64,000 nt of DNA from Yersinia frederiksenii ATCC 33641 (GTDB lineage: Bacteria > Pseudomonadota > Gammaproteobacteria > Enterobacterales > Enterobacteriaceae). Of this stretch, positions 33,720-42,797 are shown piece by piece. Below the pieces are notes generated by a model that did no database searches, was not told where the DNA came from, and worked only from the letters and a program-made list of their open reading frames with translations. Within the stretch, counting starts at the first letter, position 1. Each line of letters begins with the position of its first letter. The position numbers and the translations under genes are program-made. Where the stretch lies: positions 1,630,492 to 1,694,491 of the forward strand of contig NZ_KN150731.1 of the NCBI RefSeq assembly GCF_000754805.1, given 5' to 3'.

Positions 33720-34330
33720 CATCACTCACAGTGGATTGGGCCACTCATCAGGCAGCCAGCTTTGCATGCCTTAACTGGCATTATGCTAAAGCGGTACCAG
33801 TGGGAAAATTGGTAAAAGTGGGAGCATGGGAGGATGGGAGATTTATTGGTGCCGTTATTTTTAGCCGCGGTGCCAATAACCATATCGGGCAGCCTTACAG
33901 CTTGCAGCAGGATCAAGTGTGTGAACTGACCCGCGTAGCATTACGGCAACACATATCGCCAGTTAGTCAGATATTGGCAAAAGCGATTAAATTTCTCGCT
34001 GATGTTTGTCCCGGTCTGCGGCTAATCGTTTCCTATGCAGATAAAGACCAAAATCATCATGGCGGAATTTATCAGGCTACCAACTGGATATATGAAGGAC
34101 TATTTGGTGTAGGCACCTTAGGTGCTTTCATTATCAACGGTAAGAAAACCCACCCGCGCAGTGTTGCTGCTAAAGGGGTAAAGCAAAGCCTTGAATCTGT
34201 CAGACAGCATTTAGACCCCAATGCTCAAGAGTTCAAAACATCAGGCAAGCATAAATATCTGATGCCTCTCGACAAGCAAATGAAAAAAATCCTGCTTTCA
34301 CGTCATAAACCCTATCCCAAGAGGGCATGA
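33716..34330 (+). CDS. Mom-like DNA modification protein (GNAT fold)
   Basis: 204 residues. HQAASFACLNWHYAKAVPVG, LVKVGAWEDGRFIGAVIFSRG, CELTRVALRQH, LRLIVSYADKDQNHHGGIYQ and ATNWIYEG follow the layout of Mu Mom, which turns adenine into N6-carbamoylmethyl-adenine and protects phage DNA from restriction. Coupled to the ParB-like gene in front and the small gene behind (ATGAC overlap), and next to terminase, so packaged DNA may be modified. Confidence 0.78.
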   Translation: MTSLTVDWATHQAASFACLNWHYAKAVPVGKLVKVGAWEDGRFIGAVIFSRGANNHIGQPYSLQQDQVCELTRVALRQHISPVSQILAKAIKFLADVCPGLRLIVSYADKDQNHHGGIYQATNWIYEGLFGVGTLGAFIINGKKTHPRSVAAKGVKQSLESVRQHLDPNAQEFKTSGKHKYLMPLDKQMKKILLSRHKPYPKRA

Positions 34331-34593
34331 CGATGGATAAGCCGACGCTCGATAAAGTCGAGGCATTGGCAGGGCGTGGATTAACGGAACAGCAGATAGC
34401 CGACACATTGGAAATCGACATTGATATTTTAAGGAAAGATAAATCAGCAATCTCGCTTTACCGGTTGACTGTTCGCCGGGGAAAAGCTAAAGGGATTGCG
34501 GATATATCCAATTCTCTCTTTATCAAAGCCAAGAAAGGCGACACGCGAGCCATGATTTTCTTGCTGGAGCATTTAAAACCAAAATGTGAGTAA
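34327..34593 (+). CDS. Small HTH-like packaging-region protein
   Basis: 88 residues. VEALAGRGLTEQQIADTLEIDIDILRKD is an HTH, then RGKAKGIADISNSLFIKAKKGDTRAMIFLLEHL resembles the start of phage terminase-type HTH proteins. Overlaps the Mom-like stop by four bases and precedes terminase small subunit by three. It may be a DNA-recognition partner in packaging; role not shown. Confidence 0.7.
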   Translation: MTMDKPTLDKVEALAGRGLTEQQIADTLEIDIDILRKDKSAISLYRLTVRRGKAKGIADISNSLFIKAKKGDTRAMIFLLEHLKPKCE

Positions 34594-34596
34594 AAA

Positions 34597-35628
34597 ATGA
34601 AAAAGCCGGATTGGGAGGCGATAAAGTGCGAATACTGTGCCGGACAACTTTCAATTCGGTCATTAGCTGAAAAATACGGTGTTAGCCATACAGCAATAGG
34701 TAAAAAGGCAAAACTTGAAAGTTGGGCAAAAGTTTCCAAAGATGAGGTTTCCACTAGCAAAAAAGTTTCCACTAAAAGCAAGAATGGAAACCTGCGAACC
34801 AAGACTAAAAAATCAATTTCTTCAATTGAAAATCAAATCGATCCAAATTACTCACCAATTGAAAATCAAATTGAAGAAAGCTGCTCTATCGCCAGTAGAT
34901 ATGGGCTAAACGATATGCAGGCAAAATTTGTCAGTGAGTATTTAATTGATTTGGATAAGACAGCTGCTTATAAACGGGCCGGATATAAATGTGAGGGATT
35001 AACCGGTGCTGCCGCTGCCCGTCGGTTGTATCGCCATGTATCGGTAAACAAAGCCATACGTGACTCAATGGAAGCCAGAGAGAAACGGATGCACATCACG
35101 CAGGACGCTGTTTTAAATTGGTGGTGGGATATTGCCACAGCCAACGCCAACGAAATTTCAGAGTTTCGCCGTTTATGTTGCCGTCACTGCTGGGGGATTG
35201 AGAATAAATACCAGTGGATTAACGAGCAGGAATATCAGGAAGAGTCAGAGAAAAGAACCGATAACGGAAAACCTGTACCGTTGGATGATGGTGGATATGG
35301 TTTTGACAGCACGCTTGACCCATATCCTTATTGCCCACGTTGTAATGGTGAGGGGCAAGGCAGGGCGCATTTTCATGATTCGCGGGATTTATCAGTTTCG
35401 GCACGCCGCCTTTATGCAGGTGTTAAGCAGGGCAAGTTTGGCTTGGAAGTGATCACACGTAATCAGGATGATGCGCTAAAAATGGTCGGTCAACATTTGG
35501 GTATGCTGAAAAATAAAACCGAAATTAGCGGCCCTGATGGTGGTTCCATTAACCAGGTGAATTACACGCCAGAAGATTATGCGAAAGCACAGCAGATTTT
35601 AGGAGAGAGATTATCTGATTTGGATTGA
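34597..35628 (+). CDS. Terminase small subunit
   Basis: 343 residues. An N-terminal HTH (LSIRSLAEKYGVSHTAIGKKAK), a Lys/Ser-rich linker, then the Terminase_2 region (GLNDMQAKFVSEYLIDLDKTAAYKRAGY, AAARRLYRHVSVNKAI). The middle holds CCRHCW and CPRCNGEGQG, a zinc finger seen in long members. It recognises the packaging site and hands DNA to the large subunit. A two-gene insertion separates it from that subunit. Confidence 0.88.
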   Translation: MKKPDWEAIKCEYCAGQLSIRSLAEKYGVSHTAIGKKAKLESWAKVSKDEVSTSKKVSTKSKNGNLRTKTKKSISSIENQIDPNYSPIENQIEESCSIASRYGLNDMQAKFVSEYLIDLDKTAAYKRAGYKCEGLTGAAAARRLYRHVSVNKAIRDSMEAREKRMHITQDAVLNWWWDIATANANEISEFRRLCCRHCWGIENKYQWINEQEYQEESEKRTDNGKPVPLDDGGYGFDSTLDPYPYCPRCNGEGQGRAHFHDSRDLSVSARRLYAGVKQGKFGLEVITRNQDDALKMVGQHLGMLKNKTEISGPDGGSINQVNYTPEDYAKAQQILGERLSDLD

Positions 35629-35767
35629 ATGCAATCAGTAAAACTAGTTACTTATAAGTGATGTTCTGTTTATTGAGTATTGCATGTGAAAATAGTTTAA
35701 AGAATTATGCTATTTCTAATAAAAACATTTTATTAGATTAATTTCATCTGTAGTTATGAGACCGCGT

Positions 35768-35798
35768 AAATTTTTTAGCTGAAATTCGCTAAAAATTT
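35768..35798. repeat. AT-rich inverted repeat downstream of terS
   Basis: TTTTTAGC / GCTAAAAA arms around TGAAATTC. It may be an intrinsic terminator after the small terminase gene, isolating the two-gene cassette that follows, although a proper T-run is short. Confidence 0.5.
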
Positions 35799-35881
35799 AA
35801 ACTGAGTCTACATTTGAAATGTATGCATTCGCTATTTTTATATAGGTAATTAGCTAGTTCATCAATACAGAGGAGAAAGCT

Positions 35882-36121
35882 ATGGCTGAACGAGTATTAA
35901 ATTTTATTAATGCTGGAGAACAGGATGTTTCAGAGGTCATAATAAGTACTGGAGTGCATTTGGCATCTCCTGCTGATCCGTTAGCAAAGGTTACATATAC
36001 AATTTCATATCCTTCTCAAAGTGCAACTAACCCTTTATCTCTAAAGGAAGAGTTTGCCAAAGCTGCAGAGGAAATCACCTCAGATGCAAATAATCGTGGT
36101 GTACCACCTGGGCAAGTATGA
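35882..36121 (+). CDS. Small unknown protein of the terS-terL cassette
   Basis: 79 residues, no transmembrane segment. VSEVIISTGVHLASPADP and YTISYPSQSATNPLSLKEEF, ending NNRGVPPGQV. GAGGAGAAA precedes the ATG. Its stop overlaps the next start by four bases (ATGA), so the two proteins are probably made together. The size and the position before a larger partner would fit a precursor peptide, an antitoxin or an immunity protein; I do not recognise a family. Confidence 0.65.
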   Translation: MAERVLNFINAGEQDVSEVIISTGVHLASPADPLAKVTYTISYPSQSATNPLSLKEEFAKAAEEITSDANNRGVPPGQV

Positions 36122-37077
36122 ATAATTATTTATCCTTAAGGGGGTTGTTTGAATCCGGTGAATTGCCGACTGTGGTTAGTGATTCTTCATCTCTATTAAA
36201 TGGTTTTTCATCTGTCGGATTTAAGACGCTGAATATAGATGATTTATGCTCAGACCCAAGTTTAGGGCCTAAAGAGGTGATATTGGTTGCTGCTGCACCT
36301 GCAAGTCATCCAAATGAAAGATTGCGAGATGCATTGCGAAACTCAGCAACACTTTTTATACCTTTATTGGCATTTGCATATGATCAACGGTCAATTTCTT
36401 ATTTAATCAATAGATTGTTATTTTTGGATTTTTTTGAGGCGTGTGAACGTAGTCGACGGATAGTAGAGTTTATCCAACATATAGATGAACCCATTTATGT
36501 ATCTTCCAATGGGTGCAATCTGACTATTGAACTTGGAGATAATGTTGATGTTTTTGCCCCAAAACTTGTACCAAAAATTACCATTGGAGAGAGTATAAGT
36601 ATTATACAATTCCTAGAAGTTGGCCTTGTTCCAAACAAAGAACTCACATCGTTTAATGTCAATGGAACATTTTTGTGTGATGGCGTTTCAATCGCTCACC
36701 ATCTGCATACTCATTTGCAATCTGGGCCTATTGCTGAAGAGGCATGGAGGATATTGGATGATGTACGAGAGCAAGGGGGTTTTCCCCTCACATTACATAT
36801 TAATAACTCGGCAGTCTCTGCCATAAAAACCATCAATGACCTGGATCTGCTCCCTATACTGATGCCATTAACTGATGAAATGCTACGTGGACAACTTACT
36901 GAAGTTGCCTTTGGTTCGTTAACTCCGTCAGATGAGACTGATTGGTCCATCAATTCCCAGCTCAACGAGCCTGCAGGCGGTGTTCACATTGCACTTGGAG
37001 CTGGCGAATTAGGCGCACATATTGACTTTGTGTCACCTTATGCGGAAATTCTGAACATTGGACATTTAAAGCTGTAA
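36118..37077 (+). CDS. Unknown 319-residue protein of the terS-terL cassette
   Basis: No family firmly recognised. The C-terminal third contains EPAGGVHIALGAGELGAHID, which recalls the end of M29-type aminopeptidases (VHIALG then HID), and an acidic domain (LTIELGDNVDVFAPKL, ISIIQFLEVGLVP) precedes it. Metal ligands of that family are not complete, so activity is doubtful. GC is lower than in the flanking terminase genes, which suggests separate acquisition with the 79-residue gene. Confidence 0.55.
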   Translation: MNNYLSLRGLFESGELPTVVSDSSSLLNGFSSVGFKTLNIDDLCSDPSLGPKEVILVAAAPASHPNERLRDALRNSATLFIPLLAFAYDQRSISYLINRLLFLDFFEACERSRRIVEFIQHIDEPIYVSSNGCNLTIELGDNVDVFAPKLVPKITIGESISIIQFLEVGLVPNKELTSFNVNGTFLCDGVSIAHHLHTHLQSGPIAEEAWRILDDVREQGGFPLTLHINNSAVSAIKTINDLDLLPILMPLTDEMLRGQLTEVAFGSLTPSDETDWSINSQLNEPAGGVHIALGAGELGAHIDFVSPYAEILNIGHLKL

Positions 37078-37206
37078 AGGACACCTTAACTTAGCTCAAA
37101 AAGGACATTAGAGTCAGATTATTGTATCAATGATACAAAGAATGCTCTTCGACCAAAAAACATATAACGCGAGCAAATAAATCGCACCAACTCGCAGGAT
37201 CACCAC

Positions 37207-38850
37207 ATGAGCGATATTCTCGAATGGGAAAATCTGGATTTCCCGTCGCGTGTCGCCCTGAAATCCCGATCGGAAAAGTCATTTCTTAATTTCACCCGCA
37301 TTTGGTTTGAGCTGTTGCAGAGTGACCGATTATTGGTGAACTGGCATCATAAAATGATGGCTTCCAAGCTGGATGATTTGGTCAATAACCGGTTGCAACC
37401 GCGCAACCTGATTGTGAATGTGCCGCCGGGTGGGACTAAAACCGAGTTTATTTCGGTACATCTGCCAGCCTATATCAATATGTTAGTGCAGACCGGCCAA
37501 TTACGGCGCTTTCGAAATCTCAATGTGTCGTTTGCTGACACACTGGTAAAACGCAATAGCCGCCGCACCCGCGATATTATCGCCAGCCCTGAGTATCAAT
37601 CACTGTGGCCTTGCCGCTTTGGTATTAATCAGGCGGAAGAGTGGGAAATCGTTAATAGTCGGGGCCGAATGGTGGGGCAGACGGTTTCCCGCTCCAGTGG
37701 CGGGCAATTAACTGGCGGTCGTGCGGGTTTCCCCGGCCCTGATTTTTCCGGTTTTGTCGGGCTTGATGATTACAACAAACCCGAAGATATGTTTTCGGCC
37801 ACCAAACGGGCCAGCGCTAACCGTATCTTGGTGAACACTATCCGCTCACGGCGCGGTGATAAGAGCAAAGAGCATCCAACCCCGTTTGTTTCTATCCAGC
37901 AACGGCTTCATACCGATGACGCTACCGGATTTATGCTGTCCGGTAAGATGGGGGTGGATTTTCATCACATCACCATTCCGGCGTTGGTCAGTGAAGAATA
38001 TATCGATGCATTGCCGGAACCGTGGCGTTCCCAATGCTGGTTCTCGATTAAAAATAGTGAAAGTGTGGTGGTCGGCGGGGTGCGTTATTGGTCTTACTGG
38101 CCGGTAAACGAATATGTCGGTGATTTGCTGCGGTTGTGGGAAAGCGACGAATACACTTTCATGTCGCAATATATGCAGCGCCCACGGGCACTGACCGGCG
38201 GGTTAATTGATACCGACTGGTTTAAACGCTACACCCATTTACCCCCACTGACTCATCGCGCCGTTTATGTCGATACCAACTCCGGCAAAATCGAAGATTA
38301 CAACGACTACACCGTTTTTACCCTTGTGGGGATTGGCGTAGATGGCAATCTCTACATTATCGATAGCGTACGTGGACGATGGGACCCAGAAGACCTACTG
38401 ACCACTGCCCAAGACTTATGGGAAAAGTGGCGGCCGTATAATCCAAAACGCCCCGCGCCATTACGCCATATGGGCATCGAGGATAAGCAAGCTGGGCAAG
38501 GTCTGATTACCACGCTGGTAAAACGTAAAAGCATTCCCATCCTAACCATCCCGCGCGGCTCAGGCCAAAACAAGCTGATCCGCTGCCTGAATACTATTCC
38601 GCAAATGAAAACTGGCTGCGTCTATATTCCGGCACTGATGACCGACGACGGTCAAAAAATCCCGCAGGTGTATTACTGGGATGGCGCGGTTGCCGCCTCG
38701 ACTGATTGGGTTGTGCCTACACTGACCGAATGCGCTGACTTCTCGGCTGATGATAGCCATAAAAACGACGATATTCTCGACACAATCATGGATTCGATAG
38801 AGATCGAATTAATTGCTGGTGGCAGCATCAGTTATGACAAGTGGGTTTAA
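37207..38850 (+). CDS. Terminase large subunit
   Basis: 547 residues. Walker A is at 72-79 (VPPGGTKT), Walker B-like FVGLDDY near 180, then the C-terminal RNase H-like nuclease (AVYVDTNSGKIEDYNDYTVF, MGIEDKQAGQGL, DDILDTIMD). Pumps and cuts phage DNA at the procapsid portal. The gene ends 3 bases before the portal start. An unexplained cassette sits in front of it. Confidence 0.93.
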   Translation: MSDILEWENLDFPSRVALKSRSEKSFLNFTRIWFELLQSDRLLVNWHHKMMASKLDDLVNNRLQPRNLIVNVPPGGTKTEFISVHLPAYINMLVQTGQLRRFRNLNVSFADTLVKRNSRRTRDIIASPEYQSLWPCRFGINQAEEWEIVNSRGRMVGQTVSRSSGGQLTGGRAGFPGPDFSGFVGLDDYNKPEDMFSATKRASANRILVNTIRSRRGDKSKEHPTPFVSIQQRLHTDDATGFMLSGKMGVDFHHITIPALVSEEYIDALPEPWRSQCWFSIKNSESVVVGGVRYWSYWPVNEYVGDLLRLWESDEYTFMSQYMQRPRALTGGLIDTDWFKRYTHLPPLTHRAVYVDTNSGKIEDYNDYTVFTLVGIGVDGNLYIIDSVRGRWDPEDLLTTAQDLWEKWRPYNPKRPAPLRHMGIEDKQAGQGLITTLVKRKSIPILTIPRGSGQNKLIRCLNTIPQMKTGCVYIPALMTDDGQKIPQVYYWDGAVAASTDWVVPTLTECADFSADDSHKNDDILDTIMDSIEIELIAGGSISYDKWV

Positions 38851-38852
38851 CG

Positions 38853-40238
38853 ATGAGTGAAAAACTGGATTTTGGCGGTAAACCCCGGATTCGCCTGACT
38901 GCTGATGGTTTATCGAATGTCATGACGGGGATGGGAACAGACCGCGACAGGCGTATGTATAGCCGCTTTATGTATGGTGCGATGCAAGATTTTGCCGAGC
39001 TGGAGGCGGCTTATACCGAAAACTGGATTGCCCGGTCAATTATTGATATCCCGGTTGATGATGCAACGCGTGAATGGCGGTCATTTCCTTCGGATGATGC
39101 CACGGCTCTGCGCAATGCTGAGAACCATTTTAATATTCAAGGGATAACTCAAGAGTCCTTTAAATGGGCTGGGTTGTATGGTGGGGCGGGAGTATTGATG
39201 CTGACCGATCAGGACTTGTCTCATGAGTTGGAATTGAAGAATATCAAGAAAGACTCACTTAAACGCTTATTGGTTCTGGATCGCATGTTGGTCAACGGGC
39301 AGGAATACAACGTTTCTAACCCGTTGGCTGAGAACTTTATGCAGCCGGAATACTATTTAGTTAATGGTGGTCAGCAAAAAATTCATTTCAGCCATTTTGT
39401 GCGCGCACCGGGCGCTGCTTTGCCCATGCGCTTACGCATGATTAACGGCGGTTGGGATGATAGCCGCTTGAGGCGCTGCCTTGAGGATGTGAAAGATGCG
39501 GTCGCTGCCAAAGGGGGGATTTCCTCACTGATCCTGGAAGCGAATATCGACACCATCAGCAAAGAAAATTTAGCCACTGATTTAGCTTCTGGCGATATGG
39601 ATGAAGCCATAGCCAAACGCTATAACACTTTTGGCATGATGAAATCGCTATTTCGACTGGCGTTGCTGGATTCCAAAGAGACCCTTGATCGCAAGCAAAT
39701 CTCTTTCGGCGGTTTGGGCGAAGTGTTGGCGGTGCTAATGGAGTGGACGGCTGGCGCATCTGGTATTCCGATGACACGCATATTTGGTGTGCAAGCCAAA
39801 GGAATGGGGGATTCGGGACAGGGTGACCAGAACAATTATTTCAATACCATCAAAGGGGATCAGGAAGCTAAATACCGTCCATTTCTGAAAAAATTGGATG
39901 AGGTATTGGTGCGTTCAACATTAGGCACCATGCCCGATGGTCTGGACTTTACCTTTGCGCCACTGTCGCAACCGACTGATACCGAGATATCTGCCCAGCG
40001 ACTGGCTGATGCACAGGCTGATGATATTCGCCTGAATCAAAAGGTGGTATTGCCATCACAGGTGGCCCGTAAGCTGATGGAGCAAGGCGTTTATGGTATT
40101 CAAGAAGATGACATCACCCGACTTGAAGACGACGAATCCGCCGAACGGCAAGGTGATTATCAATTCAGGCTTGGCGACACTCCAGGCGATGATAAAAAAC
40201 CAGCCACCACGCAGGAAGGCACAACTCAGGCCAGTTAA
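38853..40238 (+). CDS. Portal protein (DUF1073 family)
   Basis: 461 residues. SRFMYGAMQDFAELEAAYTE, NWIARSIIDIPVDDATREW, LYGGAGVLMLTDQD and FGGLGEVLAVLMEWTAGASG are DUF1073 hallmarks. Members serve as portals; automated annotation sometimes labels them as anti-CBASS Acb1, but no 2H phosphoesterase motifs (paired H-x-T/S) are seen. ATG 38853 follows the terminase stop; a GTG at 38841 would overlap it. Confidence 0.88.
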   Translation: MSEKLDFGGKPRIRLTADGLSNVMTGMGTDRDRRMYSRFMYGAMQDFAELEAAYTENWIARSIIDIPVDDATREWRSFPSDDATALRNAENHFNIQGITQESFKWAGLYGGAGVLMLTDQDLSHELELKNIKKDSLKRLLVLDRMLVNGQEYNVSNPLAENFMQPEYYLVNGGQQKIHFSHFVRAPGAALPMRLRMINGGWDDSRLRRCLEDVKDAVAAKGGISSLILEANIDTISKENLATDLASGDMDEAIAKRYNTFGMMKSLFRLALLDSKETLDRKQISFGGLGEVLAVLMEWTAGASGIPMTRIFGVQAKGMGDSGQGDQNNYFNTIKGDQEAKYRPFLKKLDEVLVRSTLGTMPDGLDFTFAPLSQPTDTEISAQRLADAQADDIRLNQKVVLPSQVARKLMEQGVYGIQEDDITRLEDDESAERQGDYQFRLGDTPGDDKKPATTQEGTTQAS

Positions 40239-41046
40239 ACAGACGGATGAAACCGAGCGCTACTATCGTGCTCAGTTGCGCGAGATGGTGCGATTGATGG
40301 CTCAGTCCGTCGATGAGGTATTAACACCAGTTCTGCGACGTAATTACACGGCTGATAGTTATCTGGTCGATATCATTAAAGAGTCAATCAGACAGGCTGC
40401 CGACAAATTTAATAGTTCAGTGATGGGCCGTCAGGCCGACCGACTAGCCCAGCGAGTGGTTAGTCGTGCGGAGTCCGAAAGTTCAGCGGCGTTTGTTGAG
40501 CAAATCAATCGCGCTATCGGTATTGATATGACCTCACTTATGGTTAATGAGTCATTAGTGGATTATTTCGATGCCTCGGTCGAAAGCAATGTTGCCCTGA
40601 TTAAATCGCTGTCCTCTGATTATTTCGATGATATTCAGCGGGAAGTGATGGATAGCATCATGCGAGGTGACTCGCTCACGACGATGGTCAGAAATATCCA
40701 GCAAGTGACCGGAGCCAGCTATCAGCGTGCGCATCTTATTTCCCGCGATCAAACCGCCAAAATCCGCAGTGATATTACTCACACTCGGCAGGTATGCGCG
40801 GGAATTAACCGTTTTCGTTGGTCTACCTCGCAAGATGTTCGGGTATCCGGTAACCCAGCAGGTAAATACCCGCGGGCTAAAATCAAATGCTTTGAGATTT
40901 CTCGCGTCAATGTGGGTTATGGAGCGGGCATTTATCTTTGGTCACGAGGGGCGGCTTATAACGGTGAAACAGGACTACTCCCCGGCAGAGCCCATATCGG
41001 TTGCCGCTGTCATGCTATACCCCAAATAAAGGGGCTTGATTACTAA
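40189..41046 (+). CDS. Minor head protein (Mu F / SPP1 gp7 family)
   Basis: 285 residues from ATG 40189, inside the last 50 bases of the portal gene; an open frame back to 40093 is less likely. ISRDQTAKIRSDITHTRQVCAGINRFRWSTSQD and GRAHIGCRCHAIP are characteristic of the minor head domain with its final Cys/His set. Binds the portal and helps early head assembly or DNA ejection. Confidence 0.85.
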   Translation: MIKNQPPRRKAQLRPVKQTDETERYYRAQLREMVRLMAQSVDEVLTPVLRRNYTADSYLVDIIKESIRQAADKFNSSVMGRQADRLAQRVVSRAESESSAAFVEQINRAIGIDMTSLMVNESLVDYFDASVESNVALIKSLSSDYFDDIQREVMDSIMRGDSLTTMVRNIQQVTGASYQRAHLISRDQTAKIRSDITHTRQVCAGINRFRWSTSQDVRVSGNPAGKYPRAKIKCFEISRVNVGYGAGIYLWSRGAAYNGETGLLPGRAHIGCRCHAIPQIKGLDY

Positions 41047-41057
41047 CAGGATTTATT

Positions 41058-42257
41058 ATGCGGATCACCGTTCGTGACCGCGTGTCCTTTCCGATTAACT
41101 CCCAACGAGAAATCACCCCTGAGGGCTATTTAAAAGTCCCTGGGCGGGTTGCGCGCGTCGGTGTGCAGCAATATCTCGCCTCTGAACTGGGATTAACCGA
41201 CAGGCCACCCGGTCAAATCGTCAATGTTTACCGACCACCTGCGGAGGTGTTTGATCCGAACAGTCTGGCCAGTTATGACAATAAAGATGTCACCATTGAT
41301 CATCCTGATGACTTGGTGAATGCCCAAACGTTTAAACAGGTCACCGCCGGGCATGCGATTTCGCCGGGACGACAGGATACCGATGACCCGGACTATGTGG
41401 TGGTTGATCTTCTGATAAAAGATCAATACGCCATTGATGCCATCAACCAAGATAAAGAGGAATTATCCGCCGGCTACACCTCCGAATATCGCTATGCACC
41501 CGGTATCGCCCCCTGTGGTACTGCCTACGAATTTATTCAATGCACCATCACCATCAACCATATCGCACTGTGTGATCAGGCCAGAGCCGGACACATGGCG
41601 CGGTTATTTGACCGTAAACCCAAGGGAGTAAACCCCATGTATAAAGTTGTGCTGGATTCCGGCGTGCGCATCGAGGTGGCTGATGAGGCTACCCAGCAGC
41701 TGATCCAATCTTCTATGGATTCGTTAAACAAGCGTGTGACGGATGCGGAACAAGGGCAGGAAAAAGCCGAAGCTGCCAAAGATGAAGCAGAACAGAAGCT
41801 GCAAGAAGCAGAAGCAAAGACCGATGCAAAAGATGAAGAAATTGAACAGCTAAAAGAAAAATCTTCTGAGGATTCGATTGCTAAACAATTGGCTGATGTT
41901 GTCGCGGCTCGTGATTCCGCTATCAAAATTGCAGGTACAGATTTTACCTGTGACTCCGTAGTCCCTCTGAAAATCAAACGTGCCGCGCTGGATAGCGCTG
42001 GTATCAAATGCCGCAAATATACCTCATGGGATAAAGCGCCAGATACTTACGTATCAGCTTATTTCGATGCGGAAGAAGAGCGTCGGGAAAATGAGGATGA
42101 CGATGATCCTGACGATAAAAATGACGTGAATGACTCCATCATCAATTTGGGCCGCGATATGAAGAAAGTTAAAACGGGTGATGCGCAAAACACCCGTGAC
42201 AGCGTTCGTCAGAGCTGGTTAGACAAGCGCTATGGCAAACAACCGGAGAATAAATAA
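41058..42257 (+). CDS. Prohead protease-scaffold fusion (DUF2213)
   Basis: 399 residues. The N-terminal DUF2213 protease-like domain (residues 1-185) has KDVTIDHPDD and SAGYTSEYRYAPG, with a conserved His and Ser. From about 205 to 275 comes a coiled coil of Glu/Ala/Lys (EKAEAAKDEAEQKLQEAEAK), then an acidic tail. This is the protease-plus-scaffold layout used to form and mature proheads. Contains a nested start for the scaffold part. Confidence 0.85.
   Translation: MRITVRDRVSFPINSQREITPEGYLKVPGRVARVGVQQYLASELGLTDRPPGQIVNVYRPPAEVFDPNSLASYDNKDVTIDHPDDLVNAQTFKQVTAGHAISPGRQDTDDPDYVVVDLLIKDQYAIDAINQDKEELSAGYTSEYRYAPGIAPCGTAYEFIQCTITINHIALCDQARAGHMARLFDRKPKGVNPMYKVVLDSGVRIEVADEATQQLIQSSMDSLNKRVTDAEQGQEKAEAAKDEAEQKLQEAEAKTDAKDEEIEQLKEKSSEDSIAKQLADVVAARDSAIKIAGTDFTCDSVVPLKIKRAALDSAGIKCRKYTSWDKAPDTYVSAYFDAEEERRENEDDDDPDDKNDVNDSIINLGRDMKKVKTGDAQNTRDSVRQSWLDKRYGKQPENK
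41637..42257 (+). CDS. Nested scaffold protein from internal start
   Basis: An in-frame ATG at codon 194 of the protease gene is preceded by AAGGGAG with an 8-base gap, a strong ribosome site. It would yield a 206-residue scaffold without protease, as lambda Nu3 is made inside gene C. The ribosome site is seen; the product is inferred. Confidence 0.6.
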   Translation: MYKVVLDSGVRIEVADEATQQLIQSSMDSLNKRVTDAEQGQEKAEAAKDEAEQKLQEAEAKTDAKDEEIEQLKEKSSEDSIAKQLADVVAARDSAIKIAGTDFTCDSVVPLKIKRAALDSAGIKCRKYTSWDKAPDTYVSAYFDAEEERRENEDDDDPDDKNDVNDSIINLGRDMKKVKTGDAQNTRDSVRQSWLDKRYGKQPENK

Positions 42258-42778
42258 TGGCTATTGCTCAGAGTGAATTTACTAAGTGGCGCGGCAAGGC
42301 TTACGAGGGGCAAATTTCAACTACTGATGTTTGTGAAGTGGTATCCCGCCGGGTGGAAGCAAAAATACTGCCTTTTGGTCGAGCCGCTATCCGTGGTGTT
42401 GGGGCGCGCTCTTGTGCCCCAGTAACACCAGATACCACCGCCGCACAAATCATCGGATTCAGCGTCCGTTCAATGGCGGTATTTAGTAACAGTGTACCTA
42501 CCAATCCACCAGATTATGAAGTGGGCTATGACGTTGATCATGTGGCGTCGTTACTGCGGCGTGGGCCGATGTTCGCTTTGTGTGTCGATGGTGCCAACGC
42601 AGGTGACTCAGTCACAGTAATTACGGCATTAGGGGTAAATCAGGGCCGATTAACTACCGGTGGTTCTGGAGTTGAATTGGATTTTGTCCGCTGGATTGAT
42701 GATGTTGTCGCAGGTGAAGTGGGCGAAATTCGCGTTGATGGCATTTTAGCGTCAACGCCGGCTGCTGGCGGCGAATAA
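42257..42778 (+). CDS. Head decoration/cement protein
   Basis: 173 residues, beta-rich. FGRAAIRGVGARSCAPV, IIGFSVRSMAVFSN and RGPMFALCVDGANAGDSV are typical of small phage structural cement proteins found between protease and major capsid genes. Overlaps the scaffold stop by one base. Stabilises the expanded capsid. Confidence 0.75.
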   Translation: MAIAQSEFTKWRGKAYEGQISTTDVCEVVSRRVEAKILPFGRAAIRGVGARSCAPVTPDTTAAQIIGFSVRSMAVFSNSVPTNPPDYEVGYDVDHVASLLRRGPMFALCVDGANAGDSVTVITALGVNQGRLTTGGSGVELDFVRWIDDVVAGEVGEIRVDGILASTPAAGGE

Positions 42779-42797
42779 AATTTAAAGGAAAATATTC

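Noticed and set aside
38853-40238. Portal gene as anti-CBASS Acb1
   Set aside because: The sequence is DUF1073 portal; no paired H-x-S/T motifs of Acb1, and the gene follows terminase.
41753-41850. Repetitive Glu/Ala/Lys codons as a tandem repeat or CRISPR-like array
   Set aside because: It is the coiled-coil coding part of the scaffold, with no regular spacers.
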